Source: JBLUOA01 sp048060095 (GTDB lineage Bacteria; Pseudomonadota; Alphaproteobacteria; Rhodobacterales; Rhodobacteraceae). From it: a stretch of 64,000 bases of DNA. The notes beneath the pieces were generated by a model. The model was not told where the DNA came from. It searched no databases and saw nothing but the letters and a program-made list of their open reading frames with translations. Where the stretch lies: the NCBI RefSeq assembly GCF_048060095.1, contig NZ_JBLUOA010000001.1:744001-808000 (forward strand), given 5' to 3'. The position numbers and the translations under genes were made by a program. Positions 43,015 to 50,764 of this stretch are shown piece after piece. Positions within the stretch are counted from its first letter, which is position 1. Each line of letters starts with the position of its first letter.

Positions 43015-44121
43015 TCAGCTACCGGGTGGTGGTGGCGGAAGAACGGTGAAAAGCTGAGCGAGTTCGTCGATATCCTCGGCCCTTTGCCAGCCGTCCTGTC
43101 CTGCAGTCCAAAGGTAGGTGTCGCGTGTGACCGTGCCGTCGGATGTCATCCGGCCAATCGCGGCGCGGGAATACGGCCCCTTCGTTTCACCGCCATCGGC
43201 GATATGCCAGACCTTTTCGACTGGCGGCGGCGGGGGCGGGGTTGCGGCACCCTTCACAACGCCCCACGGGCCGGCCTGCGCCATCTGGTTGGCCATCGCC
43301 ATGCCCATGCCCATTCCAAGGCCAGCGCCCATGCCACCGCCTGCTGGGTTGGCGGCGGCCTCGCTCATCGCGTCGGCGGCGGAGTATTGGGTGAAGGCAT
43401 TGAGATCCCCGATCATGCCCATCGACGTGCGTTTGTCGAGCGCCTGTTCGACCGCAGGCGGGAGCGAGATATTTTCGATATACAGCTCAGGCATGTTCAG
43501 CCCGTAAGCCGATACGGTTTCAGAGATTTGCGCGGCGACAAGCTTGCCCATGTCGGACGTATTCGCCGCCATGTCGAGCACGGGAATCCGCGAACTCGCG
43601 ACCACGCGAGAGAACTCCTGCGTGATGATGTTGCGGATTTGGTAGCTGATTTCATCCATCGTGAATTCACCATCGGTCCCGACGATCTCGGTCAGGAACC
43701 GACCGGGTTCAGACACCTTCACGGTGTAGGTGCCGTAGGCGCGGATGCGGACCGCGCCGAATTCAGGATCGCGTAGGATCACCGGGTTCTTCGTGCCCCA
43801 TTTCAGATCGTTGAACCGCGTCGTGTTGACGAAATAGATTTCTGATTTGAACGGCGATTTGAACCCGTGATCCCAGTGCTGGAGCGTTGTCAGGATCGGC
43901 ATGTTGTTGGTTTCAAGCATGTAGAGACCGGGCGTGAACACATCGGCCAATTGCCCTTCATGCACGAAGACAGCGGCCTGGCCTTCGCGCACGGTCAGCT
44001 TGGCGCCATACTTGATTTCATGGCCTTCGCGTTCGAACCGCCAGACCATCGTGTCGCGCGTGTCGTCCGTCCATTCGATGACGTCGATGAATTCACCGGT
44101 CAGAAAATCAAGAATACCCAT
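43015..44121 (-). CDS. SPFH-domain protein with C-terminal GYF-like domain (YdjI/virion-core type)
   Basis: 368 residues. An SPFH/band-7-like domain covers about 20-240 (AKLTVREGQAAVFVHEGQL, DFKWGTKNPVILRDPEFGAVRIRA-type strands). Next comes a Gly/Met/Ala-rich hinge (GGGMGAGLGMGMGMAMANQM, about 268-287) and a poly-Pro stretch. The GYF_2-like domain (VWHIADGGETKGPYSRAAIG to LWTAGQDGWQRAEDI) is at the end. YdjI-type SPFH proteins assemble into membrane-associated scaffolds, and GYF domains bind proline-rich peptides. It is encoded between the DUF2927 lipoprotein and the zinc-ribbon gene. Confidence 0.85.
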   Translation of the reverse strand: MGILDFLTGEFIDVIEWTDDTRDTMVWRFEREGHEIKYGAKLTVREGQAAVFVHEGQLADVFTPGLYMLETNNMPILTTLQHWDHGFKSPFKSEIYFVNTTRFNDLKWGTKNPVILRDPEFGAVRIRAYGTYTVKVSEPGRFLTEIVGTDGEFTMDEISYQIRNIITQEFSRVVASSRIPVLDMAANTSDMGKLVAAQISETVSAYGLNMPELYIENISLPPAVEQALDKRTSMGMIGDLNAFTQYSAADAMSEAAANPAGGGMGAGLGMGMGMAMANQMAQAGPWGVVKGAATPPPPPPVEKVWHIADGGETKGPYSRAAIGRMTSDGTVTRDTYLWTAGQDGWQRAEDIDELAQLFTVLPPPPPGS

Positions 44122-44145
44122 AAGTCACGCCTTTCGTCTCATTAA

Positions 44146-45093
44146 TCAGGTGGAGCCGCCCATCAGATCTGCCGCGATGGTGCGCACGATCGGGCGGGCC
44201 TGCTCCGGGCCCATGCCGGGGGCAAGGCGCCGGTCGTAGAGGATGCGCAGCAGCAATTCGTCGTGTTTTGTCAGCAGGCCGAATTCCTCATCATCGTTGA
44301 AGATGGAAGGGCGGGCGTCGCGGCTGTCATTGGCAAGGCCAAGCCCCTGCGCCAGCTCTTCGTGGACACAGGACAGGCGGGTTAGGTCCGGGTGTTCTGC
44401 GCGGATCACGGCGACGGCCTTGGTATAGGCGTAGCTGCCGGAACCGGCGGAGAACGCATAGACATGGCACAGCGTCGAACGCGGCATAGTGAGGATCGAC
44501 CGCGCCGTGCTTTCGTTAAGGTCGGGCACAAGCTGGCGCAGCGCAGATGCAAAGCCGCGGCGTTCGTTTTCGTTCAGGATCAGCACGTGGAAATTCGCGT
44601 TGGTGTTGGTCACGCTGATCGGGTGGCGCGTCGCGTTCGACAAGCGCCGCGCGTAGCGGGCGATGTTGTCGCGATCCGTCTTGCGTTGGGCAAGAGGCAC
44701 GCTGGGGCCGAAGGTGACCCCGAAGCGAACCGCGCTTTCCCAACGGCGCAGATTGCTTTCCGTTTCGCGGGCGACAAGGCGCCCGCCCCGAAACTGGTAT
44801 TCGTCAAACAGTGCGATGCGGATGAAATTCTCAACGACATCCTTGGTGTCAAACGGCGCGTCAGGGCCGCCGCCGTCGCGTCGCAGCAGCCCTTGCGTGA
44901 CCAGATCGTTCTGCACGCTGGTAAGATATCGCTCCATCGCGACGCTTTCAGCAGATTGCGGGGCGACATTCGGGCCAAGGCTCGGCGGGCGAGGCGTCGG
45001 CACGGGGGATGAGGCGACGATCACCTCTTCACAGCCAGCTAGACCGACGACAAGCGCGGTCAGCAAGGCTGCGAAGAGTGGACGTTTAGTCAT
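44146..45093 (-). CDS. DUF2927 lipoprotein
   Basis: 315 residues with a lipoprotein signal peptide (LFAALLTALVVGLAGC; Cys near residue 21), then a Pro/Ser-rich linker and the DUF2927 domain. It contains SCVHEELAQGLGLANDS (about 242-258), an HExxQ-like motif with a downstream Asp that hints at a metal site or a degenerate protease. It is anchored in the inner or outer membrane facing the periplasm. It lies 10 bp from telA and 25 bp before the SPFH gene, so it is co-transcribed. Confidence 0.83.
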   Translation of the reverse strand: MTKRPLFAALLTALVVGLAGCEEVIVASSPVPTPRPPSLGPNVAPQSAESVAMERYLTSVQNDLVTQGLLRRDGGGPDAPFDTKDVVENFIRIALFDEYQFRGGRLVARETESNLRRWESAVRFGVTFGPSVPLAQRKTDRDNIARYARRLSNATRHPISVTNTNANFHVLILNENERRGFASALRQLVPDLNESTARSILTMPRSTLCHVYAFSAGSGSYAYTKAVAVIRAEHPDLTRLSCVHEELAQGLGLANDSRDARPSIFNDDEEFGLLTKHDELLLRILYDRRLAPGMGPEQARPIVRTIAADLMGGST

Positions 45094-45102
45094 GCGGGTC
45101 CT

Positions 45103-46293
45103 TTAGCCGGGCACCGCAGTGCCGGAGGTGTCGCCGACACTATCACCACGGGCCTTTGCTGACGCAAGCGTGTCCTTGAGTTCACGCTCCATCTTTTTGA
45201 GCTCTTCCTCGGCGGCAGCACGTTTCGCTTTGCCCTCATCCGCGATCTGAAGGGATTCTTCGATCGTGGCGATCAGGTCGGCGTTTGCGGCCTTGACGGA
45301 TTCAATGTCAAAGACGCCGCGCTCCATTTCCTCGCGGATAACCGTGTTGGCTTCGCGCAGGTTCTTGGCGTTTGAGGTGAGCAATTCGTTCGTCAGGTCA
45401 TTCGCCTCACGCACAGCACCTGCCGCTTCGGCAGAGCGTTGGATCGTCACGGCCTGTGCCAGCTGAGTTTCCCAAAGCGGCACGGTGTTGACGAGGGTGG
45501 AGTTGATCTTGGTGACAAGCGATTTGTCATTTTCCTGCACCAGACGGATCGACGGAAGCGACTGCATCGTCACCTGCCGGGTCAGTTTCAGGTCGTGCAC
45601 CCGGCGTTCAAGATCGTCGCGGGCGGCGCGCAGATCGCGCAGTTCCTGCGCTTTCATCACCTGATTTTTCTCGGCCGCCTTTTCGACCTGTTTTTCCTTC
45701 GCGGGGATGGTTTTTTCATCAAGCTCGCGCAGTTTCTCTTCGCCAGCAGAGATGTAAAGCGCAAGCTCGTCGTAAAAGCTAAGCGTCTTCTCATAAAGCT
45801 GATCGAGCGATTTGATGTCTTTCAGCAGCGTATGTTCGTGCTTCAGCAGGTTATCCGTGATCTTGTCGATTTGGGCCTGCACGGTTTCAAACTTCGCGAT
45901 GAACTTTGCGAACGGCGCGGTGCGGCCCAGCAGGCGTTCCCACCAGCTAAGCTTGCGGCGCACGTCGAGTTCGCTGACCGAAAAGCCGCGGATCGTCGTT
46001 ACGATGGATCGCAGGCTATCGCCGGCAGGGCCGACATCCTTGTTGCGGACGTCTTGCAGCATGGCCTGACTGATCTGTTGCAACTCTGCCTGCGCGGAGG
46101 AGCCGAAGGAGACGATAGAATTGGTATCCTCCATGTCGATTTCGCCCATCCGTTTTTTGATTTCGGCGGCGACGGGTTTTTCGGCCTGTGCCAGCGGTAC
46201 AAGTTCGGTGGACGGTTCGGGCAGGATGACGGCGCTGACCTGTTCGACTTCGGCCAGAGTTGCCTGCGCCTTTTCGCGCGTTGTTTCGGACAT
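45103..46293 (-). CDS. telA: Toxic anion resistance protein TelA family
   Basis: 396 residues, largely alpha-helical. Features include the RRKLSWWERLLGRTAPFAKF turn near residue 115 and QVMKAQELRDLRAARDDLER in the middle. The family is associated with tellurite, colicin and nisin tolerance and with Ter-type stress loci, where it is thought to act with membrane partners. It has no membrane helix. It lies between the DUF2927 and XpaC-like genes in a compact operon that also leads back to TerC. Confidence 0.88.
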   Translation of the reverse strand: MSETTREKAQATLAEVEQVSAVILPEPSTELVPLAQAEKPVAAEIKKRMGEIDMEDTNSIVSFGSSAQAELQQISQAMLQDVRNKDVGPAGDSLRSIVTTIRGFSVSELDVRRKLSWWERLLGRTAPFAKFIAKFETVQAQIDKITDNLLKHEHTLLKDIKSLDQLYEKTLSFYDELALYISAGEEKLRELDEKTIPAKEKQVEKAAEKNQVMKAQELRDLRAARDDLERRVHDLKLTRQVTMQSLPSIRLVQENDKSLVTKINSTLVNTVPLWETQLAQAVTIQRSAEAAGAVREANDLTNELLTSNAKNLREANTVIREEMERGVFDIESVKAANADLIATIEESLQIADEGKAKRAAAEEELKKMERELKDTLASAKARGDSVGDTSGTAVPG

Positions 46294-46307
46294 GGAGTTC
46301 TCCCTCG

Positions 46308-47198
46308 TTAATCGTTCATTCGTTGTATTTGGATTCCATCGCGTTGCAGTCGTTCGCGCAGCACTTTGATTTCGACATCAAGATCGCTGCGATCGTCCAG
46401 CATCAGCGTGCGGGTTCGCGCGGTGAAGTTGTCTTCGAGGTCGGTCAGCAGCGCTTCGTAGTCGTCGCGGGCCTTCGCGTCGCGGGTGCGGGCGTAAAGG
46501 TCGGCGAATTTCACTGTCGCATCGCGCGCGCCCATTAGATAGACACCCATGTATTTGCGGGCGGCGGTCAGGTCGCGCGGGTCGTTTTCTACGGTGCGGA
46601 ACATATCGCGGGCGGTGGTCTGAAAACGCTCAACCCGCCCCTCAAGCCGTCGGTCGCCTGCGCGTTTGATCGCGTCGGACATAGCGGTCAGGTGTTTTTC
46701 CGCTTCATCCACGATTCGGGCGACGCGGTCTGTCTGGAAGGTATCGACACCCTCCATCCCCTTGTTGCTAAGCGGGTCCGGGCCGAACGCGAAAAAGTGC
46801 AACCCCGTGCCAAGCCCGCCAAGCAGGATCGGCGCGACAAGCCCCCCACCTGTCGCGAAGGACGCGAGGAACAGGCCCGCCCCGGTCAGGAGAGAGCCGA
46901 TAATCTTGCGCGGAAACGCCGGGCGTCGGGCTACCTTGCGGGCCTCATACGCCTCTTGCGCGATCAGCCCTTCGCGGGTCAGCCACGCAGCAAGGATCAG
47001 CACGCCGAACGCGGCCAGCATCATCACAAGGCCCGTCGGTTCCTGCCAGAACGCCCGGATTGCAAGTGGAAGTGGTGCGAAAAACAGCAGATTGGCACGG
47101 CCACCAACACGGGTGCGGCGCTTGCCCCGATAGGGGGTATCAAGGTCGCTTCTTGCCCCGTCGGGACTATATTTTCCGCCGAAACGCTCTGCCATCAT
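46308..47198 (-). CDS. XpaC-like membrane protein (5-bromo-4-chloroindolyl phosphate hydrolysis family)
   Basis: 296 residues. The N-terminal tail is charged and is followed by two membrane hairpins (FFAPLPLAIRAFW; LVMMLAAFGVLILAAWL; IIGSLLTGAGLFLASFATGGG). A C-terminal coiled-coil region makes up the second half (RVARIVDEAEKHLTAMSDAI onward). XpaC and TelA are frequent neighbours and the family name comes from a screening phenotype, so an enzymatic role is doubtful. The start overlaps the stop of a 27-aa reading frame by four bases. Confidence 0.82.
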   Translation of the reverse strand: MMAERFGGKYSPDGARSDLDTPYRGKRRTRVGGRANLLFFAPLPLAIRAFWQEPTGLVMMLAAFGVLILAAWLTREGLIAQEAYEARKVARRPAFPRKIIGSLLTGAGLFLASFATGGGLVAPILLGGLGTGLHFFAFGPDPLSNKGMEGVDTFQTDRVARIVDEAEKHLTAMSDAIKRAGDRRLEGRVERFQTTARDMFRTVENDPRDLTAARKYMGVYLMGARDATVKFADLYARTRDAKARDDYEALLTDLEDNFTARTRTLMLDDRSDLDVEIKVLRERLQRDGIQIQRMND

Positions 47199-47278
47199 AC
47201 GCCCCCTGTGACAGAGACATAGAGGATCAATGCAACAAGAATGACAAAGGCCAGTTTTTGCAGGCCGGTTTCGCTCAT
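47195..47278 (-). CDS. 27-residue single-helix membrane peptide
   Basis: Read from ATG at 47278: MSETGLQKLAFVILVALI, then LYVSVTGGV and stop. It is one membrane helix of about 17 residues with a short polar N terminus. GGAGGG lies about 7 bases upstream, and the TGA overlaps the XpaC-like start (ATGA), the same coupling seen between real genes in this window. It is too short for usual gene finders. It may be a membrane partner of XpaC/TelA. Confidence 0.6.
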   Translation of the reverse strand: MSETGLQKLAFVILVALILYVSVTGGV

Positions 47279-47312
47279 TCAGATCCCTCCACAGCCCGAA
47301 AATTCGAGCACC

Positions 47313-47328
47313 CGCCTAGATATAGGCG
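47313..47328. promoter_or_regulatory. Small inverted repeat upstream of the TelA cluster
   Basis: CGCCTA (47313-47318) and TAGGCG (47323-47328) around GATA, in the 88-bp gap between terC and the 27-aa gene. It may be a short hairpin in a read-through transcript or an operator. Confidence 0.3.
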
Positions 47329-47366
47329 AAGCGCCCGACGCAATCTACCCTGTGGGTTAGGGGGAA

Positions 47367-48185
47367 TTATTGATGGGCGGCAGCACGCCTTTCCGCGTTC
47401 AGCTTGCGGGAATAGCCGGATTGGATGATTTCCACCGCAAACAGCACGATAACCGCAAAGTAGAAGGTGGATTTCGACATGGGAATAATGTCGTAGCCGA
47501 ACACCTTGATTTGCAACGCATCGTCGTGCATCGCGTGGGCGGCCGCCGGTCCGGCCTCGCCCAGCAGGACGACACCGACGATCAGAAGGATAAACAGACC
47601 CAGCACCTCATACATCCGGTTCTTTTCAAGAAAACTGGTCACGCCATCTGCAAGCAGCAGCATCGCGGCACCCGACAGAAGGATCGCCGTCGCGAGGATC
47701 GGGAACACATCGGTGATCGCAAGCGCCGACAGGATCGAGTCAAAGCTGAAGATCAGGTTCATCAGAACGATCAGCAGCACGACCTGCGTGGCCGACTTGC
47801 CCGGCTTCTGATTGACGTCGGTGCCGAGATGTTCGATCGACAGCATATGCCCGATCTCTTTCACGGCGGTGTAAATGATGAATATACCCCCGAAAACAAA
47901 GACAACGGTGGCGAAGTTCACGCCGCCTTCGAGTATGCCGGGCCAGTTCATGATAAAGAACGGTTCGGCCAAGGCATCAATCAGCCGGATCATGACGAAC
48001 AGCAGAATGACACGCAGCGCGACGGCAACGATAATGCCCCAGAACCGCACGGCTTTCTGGTGCGCGACAGGCGCGCGCTGGCTTTCGATTGAGATATACA
48101 GAAGGTTGTCGAACCCCAGCACCGCTTGCAAAAAGCACAGCATCAGAAGGTTGCCCAGGTTTTCGAAGGTCAGAAGTTCGGCCAT
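47367..48185 (-). CDS. TerC-family integral membrane protein
   Basis: 272 residues with about seven to nine membrane helices. The two family motifs with membrane-embedded Asp are LGFDNLLYI (residue 24 region) and FSFDSILSA (residue 145 region). TerC proteins are linked to tellurite resistance and, in other bacteria, to manganese export that supplies metal to exported proteins. It is upstream of and co-directional with the XpaC/TelA/SPFH genes, forming a Ter-like locus. Confidence 0.88.
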   Translation of the reverse strand: MAELLTFENLGNLLMLCFLQAVLGFDNLLYISIESQRAPVAHQKAVRFWGIIVAVALRVILLFVMIRLIDALAEPFFIMNWPGILEGGVNFATVVFVFGGIFIIYTAVKEIGHMLSIEHLGTDVNQKPGKSATQVVLLIVLMNLIFSFDSILSALAITDVFPILATAILLSGAAMLLLADGVTSFLEKNRMYEVLGLFILLIVGVVLLGEAGPAAAHAMHDDALQIKVFGYDIIPMSKSTFYFAVIVLFAVEIIQSGYSRKLNAERRAAAHQ

Positions 48186-48252
48186 GATCCGCCCCTAATA
48201 ATGAAACACACTTGTTTCCCTCATAGCGCGGGGCGGCGCGGTTGAAAACGCC

Positions 48253-49059
48253 CTAGCGTTTGCGGGGGGTGTTCCGGGACGGGCGGCGGGTGCGTTGGGG
48301 CTTGGGTTTCGGGGCTTCACCAAGGCCAAGCTGGTCGCGCACGACGCGCTGTTTCAACTCTTCGACCTCGCCCGCTTTAAGCTGGCCAAGCTGGAAGGGG
48401 CCGTAGCTGACCCTGATCAGGCGGTTCACGTCTAGGCCGACATGCTCCATCGCGCGGCGGATTTCACGGTTTTTCCCCTCGCGCAGCGCCACGGTCAGCC
48501 ACGCATTTGCGCCCTGCTGACGGTCGAGCGTCACTGTCATCGGCTGAAACTTCTCCCCGTCGATGGTTGCCCCTTTGCGGAGCGGGTCGAACATATCGTC
48601 CGTAGGGCGACCTTTGACGCGGACACGGTAGCGGCGCAGCCACCCGGTCGAGGGAAGTTCAAGGCGGCGCTTGATCTCTCCGTCATTGGTGAGCAGCAGC
48701 AGCCCTTCGGAATTGAGGTCAAGACGCCCGACGGACATGACACGCGGCATGTCATCGGGCAGGGCGTCAAACACCGTATCCCGGCCCTTTTCATCGCGGT
48801 TGGTCGTCACAAGGCCCGCAGGCTTGTGGTAAAGCCACAGGCGCGGGGGATCGGGTTCGCCCACCTCTTTCCCGTCAACGGTTATCTTGTCAGACGGCGT
48901 GACATTCAGCGCTGGGCTTTCGATTTTCTTACCATTCACGGTGACGCGGCCCGCTTCGATTATCCGCTCAGCCTCGCGGCGGGAAGCGATGCCCGCTCGG
49001 GCAAGCACTTTGGCAATCCGGTCGCCTTTCGGCGTCTCTTTTTTCGGCGTGTCGGTCAT
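48253..49059 (-). CDS. rluB: rRNA pseudouridine synthase (RluB/RsuA family)
   Basis: 268 residues. An N-terminal S4 domain (DRIAKVLARAGIASRREAER, then GRVTVNGK) is followed by the catalytic domain with the active-site Asp in VGRLDLNSEGLLLLTNDG. The C-terminal tail is a basic Arg/Pro stretch typical of alphaproteobacterial RluB. It modifies 23S rRNA uridine. The start at ATG 49059 (MTDTPKKETPKG) is chosen because the open frame beyond it (to 49149) is antisense to the start of tadA. Confidence 0.9.
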   Translation of the reverse strand: MTDTPKKETPKGDRIAKVLARAGIASRREAERIIEAGRVTVNGKKIESPALNVTPSDKITVDGKEVGEPDPPRLWLYHKPAGLVTTNRDEKGRDTVFDALPDDMPRVMSVGRLDLNSEGLLLLTNDGEIKRRLELPSTGWLRRYRVRVKGRPTDDMFDPLRKGATIDGEKFQPMTVTLDRQQGANAWLTVALREGKNREIRRAMEHVGLDVNRLIRVSYGPFQLGQLKAGEVEELKQRVVRDQLGLGEAPKPKPQRTRRPSRNTPRKR

Positions 49060-49135
49060 GGGAGTGGCCTTAGCGTGTCTGACCGAAAAGGGAAAGCGGC
49101 TTGGCAAGGACGCACGGGCAGGGCAGAGAAGGGGG

Positions 49136-49588
49136 ATGAGCCCGTTCAATTCTCATATGGCCTTGGCATTAGATCAGGCGCGCGCCGCCGCTGAGCGTGG
49201 CGAAGTGCCGGTGGGTGCCGTTCTGGTGAACGAGGCGGGCGCGGTCGTTGCAACGGCGGGGAACCGGACACGGGAGTTGGCGGACCCGACGGCGCACGCG
49301 GAAATTCTGGTGATCCGCGAGGCGTGCCGCGCTGCCGGGTCGGATCGATTGCCGGGTCACAGCCTTTACGTGACGCTTGAACCTTGCCCGATGTGCGCAA
49401 TGGCCCTCTCCGCCGCCCGGATTGCGCGGCTGTATTACGGGGCGGCCGACCCCAAATCCGGCGGTGTGGCGCAGGGGCCGCGTATCTTTGATCATCCGCA
49501 AGCGCATCATGTTCCCGAGGTTTATGACGGGATTGATGCTGGGGCCTCGGAACAATTGCTGAAGGCGTTTTTCGCGTCGCGCCGGTAG
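49136..49588 (+). CDS. tadA: tRNA-specific adenosine deaminase
   Basis: 150 residues with the zinc-dependent deaminase motifs DPTAHAEILVIREA (catalytic Glu) and LEPCPMCAMALSAARI (zinc Cys pair). It converts A34 to inosine in tRNA-Arg(ACG). The ATG at 49136 follows AGAAGGGGG. The open frame runs far upstream to 48887 but is antisense to rluB there. It is divergent from rluB with short spacing. Confidence 0.92.
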   Translation: MSPFNSHMALALDQARAAAERGEVPVGAVLVNEAGAVVATAGNRTRELADPTAHAEILVIREACRAAGSDRLPGHSLYVTLEPCPMCAMALSAARIARLYYGAADPKSGGVAQGPRIFDHPQAHHVPEVYDGIDAGASEQLLKAFFASRR

Positions 49589-49591
49589 GAG

Positions 49592-49627
49592 CTTGCCCCC
49601 GACGGCAGATCCGTCTGCGGGGGCAAG
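49592..49627 (+). terminator. Hairpin after tadA
   Basis: CTTGCCCCC (49592-49600) pairs with GGGGGCAAG (49619-49627), with an inner GACGG/CCGTC stem. It lies just after the tadA stop and just before a repeat copy, and it also faces the end of the convergent hydrolase gene. Confidence 0.65.
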
Positions 49628-49633
49628 GAATAT

Positions 49634-49654
49634 GGATATTTAGAGAAAGATGAA
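49634..49654 (+). repeat. Dispersed repeat, 3' half copy
   Basis: GGATATTTAGAG then AAAGATGAA, the A/T-rich half of the repeat family. It lies between the convergent ends of tadA and the metallo-hydrolase gene, directly after a terminator hairpin. Confidence 0.65.
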
Positions 49655-49657
49655 AAC

Positions 49658-50350
49658 CTAGAGGTCTATGGGCTGCATCACCTCCGGTTCGATGACGTTG
49701 ACGCCGGGAAGGGCGGCGGAAAGCGTGTCTGCCGATTGTTCGAGGATCGGGAACGTCTTGTAGTGGCAGGGGATGACCGTCTTGAAGTCGAAGAAGCTCT
49801 TGGCGGCATAGGCGGCGCGTTTCATATCCATCGTGAAATGGCCACCGGCGGAGAGTATGCCGATATCGGGTTTGTGCAGGTCATTAAAGATTTTCATGTC
49901 GGACATCACGTCGGTATCGCCGGATTTGTAGATCGTGTGACCGTCGCCTTCGATCATGTAGCCGCATTCGGTGCCGGCGATGCGGGGGCCGCTATCGGTC
50001 GCGAAGGTAGAGCTGTGGATGGCGTTGACCATAGTGATTTTGATGCCGTTGACGTCGATCGTGCCGCCCTTGTTGAAGCCGACGGTTTCGATTTTCTCGT
50101 GCTCTTCCCAATAGCTCATCAGGTCGTATTGACCGAGGACCGGGATTTTCAGTTTCCTGGCAAGGGGAAGAACGTCGATCACGTGGTCGAAATGGCCGTG
50201 CGTCAGCAGGATGTGGGTGGCGCCCATCACAGCGGCGTCATGCTGATCTTCGGGAAGCATCGGGTTGCCAGTCAGCCACGGGTCGAGCAGCAGAACCTGC
50301 CCGCCGATTTCAAACCGAAAGCTGCCATGTCCAAGCCAGATGATTTTCAT
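49658..50350 (-). CDS. Metal-dependent hydrolase, MBL fold (UPF0173 type)
   Basis: 230 residues. It has GHGSFRFEIGG and DPWLTGNPMLP near the N terminus, the metal-binding LLTHGHFDHVIDVL (residues 48-61) and later metal ligands in SGDTDVMSD and IPCHYKTFP. The size and KIIWLGHGSF opening fit the UPF0173/UlaG-like branch of metallo-beta-lactamase-fold hydrolases. The substrate is unknown. It is divergent from gatC. Confidence 0.88.
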   Translation of the reverse strand: MKIIWLGHGSFRFEIGGQVLLLDPWLTGNPMLPEDQHDAAVMGATHILLTHGHFDHVIDVLPLARKLKIPVLGQYDLMSYWEEHEKIETVGFNKGGTIDVNGIKITMVNAIHSSTFATDSGPRIAGTECGYMIEGDGHTIYKSGDTDVMSDMKIFNDLHKPDIGILSAGGHFTMDMKRAAYAAKSFFDFKTVIPCHYKTFPILEQSADTLSAALPGVNVIEPEVMQPIDL

Positions 50351-50476
50351 AACGTCCTCCTCTATCAGTTTCGCACAGCCTAGCGTTTCGTTTCACGGCG
50401 TCAAAGCGCCGTGGGTGGCCTTGCGAGCGCGGGGCAGGGGCGCTAAACGACAGGCAACATAGAAACGGAGAGCCCC

Positions 50477-50764
50477 ATGTCGATCGACAAGGACACAGCG
50501 CGCCGGGTGGCGCATCTGGCCCGTATCTGGGTGGAAGAGGACGCGTTGCCCGCGCTGGCAGGCGAATTCAACGCGATCCTCGGGTTTATCGAGCAGTTGA
50601 ACGAAGTCGACGTCGAGGGGGTTGAGCCGATGACCTCGGTTACACCGATGCGCCTGAAACGGCGCACGGATGAGGTGACGGATGGCAACCAGCAGGACAA
50701 GGTTCTGTCAAACGCGCCGGACGCGCGTGAAGGGTTCTTTGCGGTTCCGAAGGTGGTGGAATAA
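50477..50764 (+). CDS. gatC: Asp/Glu-tRNA amidotransferase subunit C
   Basis: 95 residues, the small scaffold subunit that holds GatA and GatB together. The N-terminal TARRVAHLARIWVEEDAL helix and the C-terminal R-x-D-EVTDGNQQDKVLSNAPDAREGFFAVPKVVE belt are typical. The stop overlaps the gatA start by one base (TAATG). GGAGAGCC precedes the ATG. The gatB gene is not in the window. Confidence 0.94.
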   Translation: MSIDKDTARRVAHLARIWVEEDALPALAGEFNAILGFIEQLNEVDVEGVEPMTSVTPMRLKRRTDEVTDGNQQDKVLSNAPDAREGFFAVPKVVE

